Assembly: GCA_003491845.1 (NCBI GenBank)
Contig: DNBN01000322.1
Location: 361-14,537 of the forward strand
DNA length: 14,177 bases
Direction: 5' to 3'
Source of the DNA: Porticoccaceae bacterium
Lineage (GTDB): Bacteria > Pseudomonadota > Gammaproteobacteria > Pseudomonadales > Porticoccaceae
In this document: positions 7,444 through 14,177 of the stretch, one piece after another
How the letters are laid out: every line of letters starts with the position of its first letter
Position numbering within the stretch: position 1 is the stretch's first letter
Notes under the pieces: generated by a model
Database searches by the model: none
What the model was told of the DNA's origin: nothing
Seen by the model: only the letters and a program-made list of their open reading frames with translations
Translations under genes and position numbers: made by a program

Positions 7444-7671
7444 CATTTTAAAATTTTTACCGATCGATTTCGTTTATTAGAACTCTCAAAACTATTGTTA
7501 AATAAAGCAGGTTTTTTTGTAGGCATATGGAGCAGTTTCAAGAACCAGGATCAGGATCAGGACGATGACAAAAGCATCAGTTATACATCCATTCTTAAAA
7601 AATGGGACACCTACTGGCGACTGTTTGCCGAATACCAAGAATACGATTTAATGAGACTATTACAGAATTAA
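7444..7671 (+). pseudogene. Possible small gene or eroded gene remnant
   Basis: An open frame bounded by TAA at 7441 and TAA at 7669, with only a TTG (7495) as a conventional start and no Shine-Dalgarno. Its translation is oddly protein-like for an AT-rich spacer. It has a hydrophobic segment (LLLNKAGFFVGIWSSF), an acidic linker coded by repeated CAGGAT (DQDQDDDKS) and an aromatic helix (ILKKWDTYWRLFAEYQEYDL). I do not recognise a family. It may be a small TTG-started gene, the tail of a decayed gene, or chance. Confidence 0.2.
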
Positions 7672-8135
7672 TGAGAGTATTAAGCGGTTACAGCTGATCT
7701 ATTGCGATAAAGCCTGTTTCGTCGTAACACATGAACCTATTTTAATAATAGTATAGAGCGTAGTGGTTTGATAAAAAATGGTTGTTGTTAAGCTCACCGG
7801 CGTTGCAGCACGATTTGGTCTCTATGAGAGTTTTAGGCATTTTAGGTGCTTTAGGCGTTATAAAAAGTATAGCAAAGATGTGATCACTACGGAAAATACG
7901 ACCATTTTAGTTTCCCACACAATTCACAATATAACATTTTAGGAACTCATTTCTTTTCGTGCTTTTCAATTCTTTTAAACAACAGCCAAACTTAACCACA
8001 AAACCAAAGTATAGCTGAAAGATTTACATCAGGTTTTATTGCTATTTGTCGTCAAATGCTTTAGTTTCAAATCGTCTGTGAAAAATCAAGTAAAAAAAAC
8101 GGCAATTTGCTAAATAATTAATTCAGGGGTTTAAA

Positions 8136-10661
8136 ATGAAGAAATCACTTCTCAGAAGTAGCTTGGCATTTGCCATAGCTGCAACTTCAGGAGCAGTCTT
8201 ATCAGCTGAGCTTGAAGAAATCATCGTAACAGCACAAAAACGCGCAGAGAGCTTGCAAGACGTTCCAATATCGCTCACTGCTTTGAGCGGCTCTAAAATC
8301 GAGGATGCTGGCATACACAGCTTTCATGATCTCGGATCTTTTGTTCCCAATTTGGGTGTCTCAGAAAACGCAGTGAATAGCATCATTTCTATGCGTGGCA
8401 TTGGTGTCGGAGCCAATCAATCATTTGAACAGTCAGTGGGTATCTATGTTGATGGAATCCATTACGGAAAAAGCCGTCAAGTTCGAACTGGTTTATTTGA
8501 CCTAGCACAGGTAGAAGTTTTGCGGGGCCCCCAAGGGATCTTGTTTGGTAAAAACACCCTTGCTGGTGCAATCAACGTAACTTCTGCATCTGCTAATGTA
8601 GGGGATGCAATGAGTGGAAAAATTAACTATAGCCGTGAGAGTCTTGATGGGCAGATAGTTGATGCAAATATTAGCGGATCCGTCTCAGATACATTGGCTT
8701 TACGTTTTGCGGTAAGAGATCGCCAAGCAGATGGTTTCTTAGATAATAGTTTTGGGGCTACTAACATTACAGATATGCCTACAACCGATGAGCAGTTGTG
8801 GCGACTTTCTGCGACCTGGGAGCCGACAGATAGCCTCAGTGTAAAGTTCAAACATGAACGCAGCGATTATGTACGTTTGGGGTCAACTGCAGTAGTAACA
8901 ACACTGCAACCTTTGGAGAATATTGCAGCTTCTAATGCACTGATGTATGCAGTAATGGGTACCTTCTTTCCTACCACTGGCATAAATGCAGCCGCCGGGG
9001 ATACTAGTGACGCATACAGAGACGCAATTTCAGTTGGAGGTTTAGCCTTATCACAGTCACTGGGCCGTGATGCTGGAAGGTTGGATGAAAAACCTGAGGG
9101 TACCGATACCCAAACTGCCGGTACTTCACTTAATCTCCAGTGGGAAATGGACAACGGTTATACCTTTACCTCAGTGACAGGCAATTCAGGTTATGAATAT
9201 GAAGACGGTATTGATGCTGACTTCTTACCTGTTAAATTTATTGGTAGAAGTGACATTTCTGAGTATAGCCAAACGAGTCAAGAATTTAGATTGGCATCTC
9301 CAGTAGATCAAACGTTTTCGTTTATCACCGGCGCCTATTGGCAGACTCAAGATCAAGAAATTGATCGTCTCGTTGCAATTGACGGTACATTGGGGCAGCC
9401 AGGATTTATGACAGCAGTTGTAGGATGTCGCTCTTTCCTCAACATTCCCGGTGGCGGCTGTATTGATGGCGTAACGTCTTTTGATCAAGTCGGTCGTGTC
9501 TCTAACTGGAGACAAGAGACGGATGCTTGGGCTGTATTCTTTCAAGGTACTTATGAGATCTCTGACAAACTAAGCCTGACGGCCGGTGTGCGCTATACTG
9601 AAGAAGAAAAGACTGTGCACGCACAAACAGATTTATCAATAAGCAACACTGGACTCGCCACTCCTTCGGCTAACCCGTATGCCGCTGCAATTCAAGCCGC
9701 TAGTTTTGGGTCTTGGGCACACGTATTTGACGAGGATCGTAAGACTGACCAGTTAATGCCTGCTGTAAATCTCCAATGGCAACAGTCTGATGATAGTAAA
9801 TTTTATATCAGCTACTCAGAAGGTTTTAAAAGCGGTGGCTTTAATGCTGTAGACGACCAAAATCCAGCATTTCTTGCTGATGGAACTGTATTGAGGACAA
9901 CTCCTGGACCTGGTTTTGAGTATGACGATGAAACCGCAAGCTCCGTAGAGATTGGTGGAAAACATATGCTGATGGATGGTGCTATGAGCTTCAACTGGGC
10001 TTACTTTGATAGTGAGTATCTTGATCAGCAGGTTTCGACCTTCGTCGGTCTTGGATTTGTTGTTGCCAACGCTGCATCTTCAAATGTGAGTGGAATTGAA
10101 GCAGAAATAAAGTATCAGGCAAATGATAACCTAACCTTGGGTCTAAATATTGCTCGGCTTAATGGCAGCTATGCTGACTTTGATGCCGCAGGCTGTACTG
10201 CAAATCAAGCCTCTGCACTTTTAGGCGTTCTCAATGCAGGCACAGGTACTTCGGCCCTAGGCTGCGATGCCAAGTTTAACGCTGCAGGACAACAAACTGG
10301 TTCCGCACAGGATATTTCTGGTGGACAGCAAGGTGCAGATTACAGTGGATCTCTAACCGCTGACTACACAGCTCCTCTTAGCGATGGCATAGCTTGGTTC
10401 TTAAGCGGTGATATGAACTTCACTGATAACTTCTTTATGACAGGTGATCTTGATCCAATTGATGTGCAAGAAGCATTCAAAAAGGTAAATATCAGAATGG
10501 GTTTGCGCGGTGATAACTGGGACCTGATGGTTTATGGTAAGAACATAACCGATGAGATTACCGCACAGGGTGCATTTGATGTACCTTTGGCGTCTGGTTC
10601 CCATGCGCGTTATATGGATCCCGGTGCTATCTATGGTGTTCGTTTAGGTTATGATTTCTAA
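8136..10661 (+). CDS. TonB-dependent outer-membrane receptor
   Basis: An 841-residue outer-membrane active transporter powered by TonB-ExbBD. A signal peptide is cleaved near LSA-E (after A24), followed at once by a TonB box (LEEIIVTAQ, residues 26-34). The plug domain spans about 40-150 and includes the conserved VEVLRGPQGILFGKNTLAGAINV block (126-148). The rest is an alternating beta-strand 22-strand-type barrel, including a YISYSEGFKSGGFN strand typical of this family, and it ends in aromatic YDF for BAM recognition. The pairs C431/C442 and C687/C710 lie in segments that look like extracellular loops and may form disulfides. The ATG follows CAGGGG at good spacing. No TonB-linked regulator, siderophore or glycan genes flank it, so the ligand is unknown. 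It is transcribed alone and ends at a strong terminator. Confidence 0.95.
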   Translation: MKKSLLRSSLAFAIAATSGAVLSAELEEIIVTAQKRAESLQDVPISLTALSGSKIEDAGIHSFHDLGSFVPNLGVSENAVNSIISMRGIGVGANQSFEQSVGIYVDGIHYGKSRQVRTGLFDLAQVEVLRGPQGILFGKNTLAGAINVTSASANVGDAMSGKINYSRESLDGQIVDANISGSVSDTLALRFAVRDRQADGFLDNSFGATNITDMPTTDEQLWRLSATWEPTDSLSVKFKHERSDYVRLGSTAVVTTLQPLENIAASNALMYAVMGTFFPTTGINAAAGDTSDAYRDAISVGGLALSQSLGRDAGRLDEKPEGTDTQTAGTSLNLQWEMDNGYTFTSVTGNSGYEYEDGIDADFLPVKFIGRSDISEYSQTSQEFRLASPVDQTFSFITGAYWQTQDQEIDRLVAIDGTLGQPGFMTAVVGCRSFLNIPGGGCIDGVTSFDQVGRVSNWRQETDAWAVFFQGTYEISDKLSLTAGVRYTEEEKTVHAQTDLSISNTGLATPSANPYAAAIQAASFGSWAHVFDEDRKTDQLMPAVNLQWQQSDDSKFYISYSEGFKSGGFNAVDDQNPAFLADGTVLRTTPGPGFEYDDETASSVEIGGKHMLMDGAMSFNWAYFDSEYLDQQVSTFVGLGFVVANAASSNVSGIEAEIKYQANDNLTLGLNIARLNGSYADFDAAGCTANQASALLGVLNAGTGTSALGCDAKFNAAGQQTGSAQDISGGQQGADYSGSLTADYTAPLSDGIAWFLSGDMNFTDNFFMTGDLDPIDVQEAFKKVNIRMGLRGDNWDLMVYGKNITDEITAQGAFDVPLASGSHARYMDPGAIYGVRLGYDF

Positions 10662-10683
10662 TCAAGCGCCTTAACACTGTAAT

Positions 10684-10712
10684 AAAAAAGGACGGGCTTG
10701 CCCGTCCTTTTT
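10684..10712. terminator. Bidirectional Rho-independent terminator
   Basis: GGACGGGC (10690-10697) pairs perfectly with GCCCGTCC (10700-10707), flanked by an A run before and TTTTT after. It serves the TonB receptor gene and, read on the other strand, the convergent MAPEG gene. Confidence 0.93.
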
Positions 10713-10734
10713 ATTTGTACCGCAAAATATTAGC

Positions 10735-11148
10735 TTAATGCATTGTTCTCATCATACCTAATAGCATACCTAGTAAAACTAAATTACTCAGCACGAATGA
10801 TAAACCACGAGCCATAGTATTTTGAGAAAAGAGATGTATTCCAGTGTGGATAATACGCAATAACAGATAGCCCCAAGAAAGCATAATTAGCGTCTGATCT
10901 TGAAGTCCTTGAATGAAACAAAAAATTGTCATCACATAATACAAAACTGGCATTTCAAACAAATTTTGTATGCTATTTTTTATAATTTTTATGTTATCCG
11001 GTGCGGTTGCATATGGCATTAACGGAATACCTTTTGCCCACACTTGATCTGGCCGACCGATTTTGATCGTCGCAAACATGTGGATAAACATTACCATAAA
11101 AGTAACTAGCATTAAAAAATACGCTGGAACTAAAAAGTTTGCAAACAT
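10735..11148 (-). CDS. MAPEG-family integral membrane protein
   Basis: A 137-residue inner-membrane protein with four hydrophobic helices (about residues 5-28, 65-80, 84-106 and 115-133). The family pattern is visible: NSIQNLFEMPVLYYV (58-72) at the start of helix 2, and YLLLRIIHTGIH (94-105) with R98 and H101 in helix 3. MAPEG proteins include microsomal glutathione transferases and leukotriene synthases; bacterial members are mostly uncharacterised and may conjugate glutathione to lipophilic molecules or peroxides. Length is normal. The ATG has GGAGTG 7-8 nt upstream, a strong ribosome site. It appears monocistronic, convergent with the TonB receptor gene. Glutathione-binding activity is inferred from the family only. 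Confidence 0.88.
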   Translation of the reverse strand: MFANFLVPAYFLMLVTFMVMFIHMFATIKIGRPDQVWAKGIPLMPYATAPDNIKIIKNSIQNLFEMPVLYYVMTIFCFIQGLQDQTLIMLSWGYLLLRIIHTGIHLFSQNTMARGLSFVLSNLVLLGMLLGMMRTMH

Positions 11149-11462
11149 AACATCACTCCATAAATTGGGATTAACTCACTTAAAGATTGTACAACTACGG
11201 TCTCTTTTAATCTTAACTGCGCAGACGCTGCGGCAGCGAATATAACAGGGTGAGCTATAAAAAGCGCTTTATTTTAAATCTGACAAAAAACTAGAAGTTA
11301 GGTAGCCACGTCAGTAAAAATAAGTTAACAATATATAAAATCAGGATTTTTAGGAATTTATTATGTCCGCTTTTGTGACTACTATGTCATCTTATGACAG
11401 TGCGAGTCTTTTAATCTACGCTATGATATGAACTGGATTTTAAAAAATCAGATAAAACCAGT
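11149..11462. other. Divergent intergenic region with palindromes and a possible 22-codon frame
   Basis: This region lies between the MAPEG gene and the SurA-like cluster. It contains a 13-bp palindrome CGCTGC-G-GCAGCG (11226-11238) and AAAGCGCTTT (11261-11270), both possible operators or short hairpins. An ATG frame at 11363-11431 (+), 22 residues, has AGGA at 8 nt and ends 31 nt before the SurA-like start; it could be a leader peptide or chance. A TATGAT at 11422-11427 resembles a -10 element for the downstream cluster, but the matching -35 (GTGCGA) is poor. Confidence 0.4.
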
Positions 11463-12329
11463 ATGGGTAAAATAGTTTCCATCTTGAAAGACCATAGTCG
11501 TATTTATGCGTCCATAGTCGCCTTAACCCTTGTTTTTGCAGGATCAAATTCGGAAATAAATTGGCCTAACCACCCATCAGATACCTTGGTCCTAGTCAAT
11601 CAAAAGCCAATTACCCAGACTGCTGTGCAACACGCCCGGCAACAACTCATTAGCCAAATCGGACAGGCTGCCACGGCAATTCAAGACAGCCTGATTATCG
11701 AACGATTAATAGATGATGAACTACTTTTGCAGCGCGCAGAGAACCTTGACCTATTAAATGCAGATCCTGGGATTCGCAAACTACTCGCCCGCGCAGCCAT
11801 CCAAGAAATTATCAAAGACTCTATCTCTGAGACTGTCAGTGAATCTCAGCTTCGCGCCTTTTACCTGGAACATCAAGACACCTTTCAAGAACCAAAGCTA
11901 GTCAAGCTTGAAGTAGCAAAACTCAGTGACATGTCCTTAGCAAAAAAAGTTATACAAGACACCAAAGACACTAGCTCTCTAAACAGTGCTGTTTTGCTCA
12001 ATAATGTTGAAATGGTGGCAATACCTCAGTCAGCATTGCCCGCACACATGTTAAGACGCTATTTAGGGCCAAGCTTAGCAACAATAGCGCAGTCCATGGA
12101 AAACAACCAAATATCAGATCCTATTGTTCTACACCAAGCTATATATCTTGTCCAAATATTATCGACTCAACCAGCAACACCAATTCCTTTTGATCAGGCC
12201 AAACCCGCTGTAATCAGAGAGTTTCGACGAAAAAATAGAGATATTGCCTTGCTCACGGCACTGAAAGCCCTGCGCGAAAAAAGTTCTATGGATATCAATA
12301 TAACATTAGTTCACACACTAATCATTTGA
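11463..12329 (+). CDS. Membrane-anchored SurA/PpiC-like protein (parvulin-type fold, catalytic motifs not evident)
   Basis: A 288-residue protein with an N-terminal hydrophobic anchor or uncleaved signal (about 13-28), so the body is periplasmic. Residues 41-130 match the SurA N-terminal chaperone pattern: VNQKPIT, then DSLIIERLIDDELLLQRA and a DPGIRKLLA helix. Residues 140-265 correspond to a PpiC-type domain, recognisable mainly by ALPAHMLRRYLGPSLATIAQSM and ISDPIVLHQAIYLVQIL, which match the mvxxF...iS-pV...yhiv elements. The usual parvulin HIL strand and GGdLG loop are not found (LVKLEVAKL and LLNNVEMV instead), so isomerase activity is doubtful and a chaperone role more likely. No clear ribosome site precedes the ATG. 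It is 12 nt from the next gene and the first of a three- or four-gene cluster. Confidence 0.75.
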   Translation: MGKIVSILKDHSRIYASIVALTLVFAGSNSEINWPNHPSDTLVLVNQKPITQTAVQHARQQLISQIGQAATAIQDSLIIERLIDDELLLQRAENLDLLNADPGIRKLLARAAIQEIIKDSISETVSESQLRAFYLEHQDTFQEPKLVKLEVAKLSDMSLAKKVIQDTKDTSSLNSAVLLNNVEMVAIPQSALPAHMLRRYLGPSLATIAQSMENNQISDPIVLHQAIYLVQILSTQPATPIPFDQAKPAVIREFRRKNRDIALLTALKALREKSSMDINITLVHTLII

Positions 12330-12341
12330 GAGTAGACAACA

Positions 12342-12833
12342 GTGTTCTTAACTTCCCAAAAAGACACAAACCACCGAGGACTCATCTTGTTGGGAAGTGG
12401 CGCTCTGCTCGGTATTTTTCTCGCCCTCATCACACCTTATTGGACTTCATTCCAAGACCAAGATGTAATAGCATCAGTTAATAATAGTCTCATTGATCAA
12501 CGGCAATATCATCAAGCGCTGTTATTATTTAGCCAAGAAAAGCGCCAGATGGTGACCGATAAAGACCGCCTGCTAGTACTAAACAAGCTGATTGAAGAAG
12601 AGCTACTAGTGCAGTATGCCATTTCTATAGGTGCTTTACGAAAGGACCCTATTATACGACAGCGCACCCTACAAACACTCTTGGATACACTTCAAAATCA
12701 ATCCTTTAATGGCACCCAAACAGTCCAAAACGCTACTCTTAAGGACTACATCAGTCAATTGCGAGAAAATGCAACCATCACCCGACTCCGCTTGGCTGCG
12801 TACGCTGACCCATCAAATATTGAAAAGCCATGA
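12342..12833 (+). CDS. SurA N-terminal-domain-like membrane-anchored protein, short paralogue without isomerase domain
   Basis: A 163-residue protein starting at GTG (GAGAGTAG upstream), with one membrane segment (about 13-32) and a periplasmic helical domain. Its order of motifs repeats the preceding gene: IASVNNSLIDQRQYHQAL, then DRLLVLNKLIEEELLVQYA and RKDPIIRQRTLQTLLD, so the two look like an ancient duplication. It ends soon after the SurA-N-like region; a PpiC domain is absent. It does not look truncated by mutation, because the stop overlaps the next start (ATGA), indicating translational coupling with the HupE/UreJ-type gene. It may be a dedicated chaperone partner for the neighbouring proteins; that role is inference from context. 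Confidence 0.72.
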   Translation: MFLTSQKDTNHRGLILLGSGALLGIFLALITPYWTSFQDQDVIASVNNSLIDQRQYHQALLLFSQEKRQMVTDKDRLLVLNKLIEEELLVQYAISIGALRKDPIIRQRTLQTLLDTLQNQSFNGTQTVQNATLKDYISQLRENATITRLRLAAYADPSNIEKP

Positions 12834-14047
12834 TCATCAGATCAATTAATATTGTGCTGAGCATCATCAGTCTACTGCTTTTCACTTCGTTTGCCGATGC
12901 ACACAATCGCAGTCAGTCATTTTCAGATTGGACCCTCACTAAAGACAATATTGAGGTTGTTTTTACCGCTAAGTCCAGAGAAATAACCCGACTAAAAGGT
13001 ACCTATAAGGCTCCGCTAGATTCCATCTACCAAGACCACCTAACAAAAACTGTAAAAGTAGCTCAAGGTCAGATTAACTGTCCAAATACGGTCCCAGCTA
13101 CCTCTTTACCATCACATTCTGGTACTCTGCGAATTAGTCTAGAATTTCACTGTGACCCGCGACTAGGCGACATAAGTATTCACCTTAATAATTTTTATCA
13201 GGTGGCGACCAGCCATGTTCATTATGCCAATATTAAAATTGACGGCCAACAATCTTACCAACACCTATTCACCTCTAGACATCGTCAACATAGTATTAAC
13301 ACTAGCTCAGAAGCCCAACCTGATGGGCTAAGTACTCTTAGGCAATATGTAGCACTGGGTATTGAGCATATCTTTGGCGGTATAGACCACATTGCATTCT
13401 TAATTGCAATGTTACTGCTAATCAGAGGATTAAAAGAGTTAGCCTGGATGATCACTGGCTTCACTGTTGGCCATAGTCTTACGCTAGGAATGGCTACACT
13501 GGGCTGGATCATGCCAGATCTTGTGTTCATAGAAGCTGCCATCGGTTTTACCATTGCCGCTGTGGCTGCTGAAAATGTCGCCATAACCACCGGGCGCTAT
13601 CAGCAAATTGCTCTTATCTCAGTCATAGGGCTATTACTTATAATGCTTATCAAACTTATATGGGGCATTGGGCTGGCGCCTATCAGTATTTTTGGGCTCA
13701 TTCTTTTTACTTTGGCTTATCTTTGGAAATCTCCAAATACCCAAGAGAGCCCGCCACTCAAATATCTAATGATCATTGCCTTTGGTTTAATTCATGGTTT
13801 TGGCTTTGCCGGGGCTCTAACTGACACGGGACTATTAAGTAAAGACATAGTATGGGCTCTACTTGGCTTTAATCTGGGAATTGAGATAGGTCAGATCTTT
13901 ATTGTTACCACTGTATGGCTATTATTTCAGTGGTTATTGATAAAGCAGCATGCGCAAGCTATCAGGCTTATTGTTGATATTTTGTCAGCATTACTTTGCG
14001 CTCTCGGATTGTATTGGTTTACCACCCGAAGTTACGGCATTATTTAA
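12830..14047 (+). CDS. HupE/UreJ-family membrane protein with periplasmic N-terminal domain
   Basis: A 405-residue protein. A signal peptide ends ADA-H near residue 24, followed by a periplasmic beta-rich domain (about 25-165) with C84 and C108 as a possible disulfide pair and several His. The C-terminal half has about seven membrane helices. HupE/UreJ motifs are LGIEHIFGGIDHIAFL (176-191; H180, D186, H187), GFTVGHSLTLG (210-220; H215), FGLIHGFGFAGAL (318-330; H322) and GFNLGIEIGQ (346-355; E352). Classical HupE/UreJ proteins are nickel or related metal permeases of hydrogenase and urease operons. This larger form with an extra N-terminal domain occurs away from those enzymes, and none is present here. 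Metal transport is plausible but unproven. The start overlaps the preceding stop by ATGA. Confidence 0.88.
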   Translation: MIIRSINIVLSIISLLLFTSFADAHNRSQSFSDWTLTKDNIEVVFTAKSREITRLKGTYKAPLDSIYQDHLTKTVKVAQGQINCPNTVPATSLPSHSGTLRISLEFHCDPRLGDISIHLNNFYQVATSHVHYANIKIDGQQSYQHLFTSRHRQHSINTSSEAQPDGLSTLRQYVALGIEHIFGGIDHIAFLIAMLLLIRGLKELAWMITGFTVGHSLTLGMATLGWIMPDLVFIEAAIGFTIAAVAAENVAITTGRYQQIALISVIGLLLIMLIKLIWGIGLAPISIFGLILFTLAYLWKSPNTQESPPLKYLMIIAFGLIHGFGFAGALTDTGLLSKDIVWALLGFNLGIEIGQIFIVTTVWLLFQWLLIKQHAQAIRLIVDILSALLCALGLYWFTTRSYGII

Positions 14048-14067
14048 ACAAAAAAGTGGGGTTTAGT

Positions 14068-14177
14068 ATGTTCAAGACATTTTCTATGGTATCTGCAGTT
14101 GTAGGTCTAACTGGTATCCTTGTTTTCACAAACCATGCACCGGAGGCCGTATATCAACTGTTTCCAGGCTATTTTTC
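14068..14177 (+). CDS. N-terminus of an exported protein, 3' truncated by the window
   Basis: ATG at 14068 follows GTGGGG at good distance, 20 nt after the HupE/UreJ-type stop, so it is probably the next gene of that cluster. The 36 visible residues begin with a Lys and a hydrophobic stretch (MFKTFSMVSAVVGLTGILVF) resembling a signal peptide or anchor, then HAPEAVYQLFPGYF. This is too short to assign a family. From memory, comparable SurA-like/HupE clusters often carry a DUF3604 gene next, but nothing visible here proves that. Confidence 0.6.
   Translation, partial: MFKTFSMVSAVVGLTGILVFTNHAPEAVYQLFPGYF

Larger units (their letters stand above)
7210..8135. other. Long AT-rich divergent intergenic region (926 bp)
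   Basis: This separates the minus-strand operon from the TonB receptor gene and must hold both promoters, though I could not assign convincing -35/-10 pairs. Besides the leader hairpin and the dyad, it contains several possible small reading frames without good ribosome sites. One is 7444-7671 (+), described separately. Another is an ATG frame at 7778-7942 (+), 54 codons and Arg/Phe-rich. A third is a 19-residue frame at 7824-7883 (+). Three imperfect 9-bp tandem units lie at 7831-7857 (TTTTAGGCA, TTTTAGGTG, CTTTAGGCG), and a 13-bp direct repeat AATGAGA(c/g)TATTA lies at 7650-7662 and 7670-7682. No tRNA or clear structured RNA is visible. Confidence 0.6.

Noticed and set aside
7650..7682. Direct 13-bp repeats as an att site or CRISPR remnant
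   Set aside because: Only two short imperfect AT-rich copies 20 nt apart, with no integrase, cas gene or tRNA nearby.
8867..9545. Open frames on the minus strand inside the TonB receptor gene
   Set aside because: Antisense shadows with no recognisable domains or ribosome sites, over a continuous, strongly supported receptor.

Overview
The window looks like a chromosomal segment of a marine-type gammaproteobacterium. This is an inference from the gene families present: a TonB-dependent receptor, thrombospondin type 3 repeats joined to dockerin-like units, an AdiC-like antiporter, a MAPEG protein, SurA-like proteins and a HupE/UreJ protein. It is also inferred from moderate AT richness and Shine-Dalgarno-led genes. 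I found no tRNA, rRNA, CRISPR array, insertion sequence, integrase or phage gene.

Layout. (1) 3-821 (+) is the C-terminal part of a secreted calcium-binding protein, followed by a lone SRPBCC-fold gene at 913-1320 (+). (2) 1437-7209 (-) is a compact five-gene cluster, very probably one operon. In transcription order it encodes an AdiC-like APC transporter, a dimethylarginine-dimethylaminohydrolase-like enzyme starting 4 nt after it, a beta-propeller lipoprotein with an Asp-box and a CDCC motif, a metallo-beta-lactamase-fold exported protein, and a beta-lactamase-family serine hydrolase/esterase. Gaps after the first pair are 57, 34 and 20 nt. (3) 7210-8135 is a long AT-rich divergent intergenic region holding a leader hairpin, a dyad and a possible gene remnant. 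(4) 8136-10661 (+) is a monocistronic TonB-dependent receptor ending at a clear intrinsic terminator shared with the convergent MAPEG gene (10735-11148, -). (5) 11463-14047 (+) holds a membrane-anchored SurA/PpiC-like protein, a shorter paralogue of it, and a HupE/UreJ-family protein overlapping the paralogue by ATGA. A further exported protein begins at 14068 and runs off the end.

Two assemblies deserve attention. The five-gene operon pairs an amino-acid antiporter with an amidino-group hydrolase. This suggests uptake or exchange and hydrolysis of arginine-like compounds, together with two envelope proteins and an esterase whose roles are unknown. The transporter keeps the AdiC core motifs but lacks two residues that AdiC uses to hold the guanidinium group. 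The 3' cluster couples two SurA-like proteins lacking recognisable parvulin catalytic motifs to a putative metal-transport-type membrane protein. Both are unusual gene sets rather than proven new systems; the functional links are inference.
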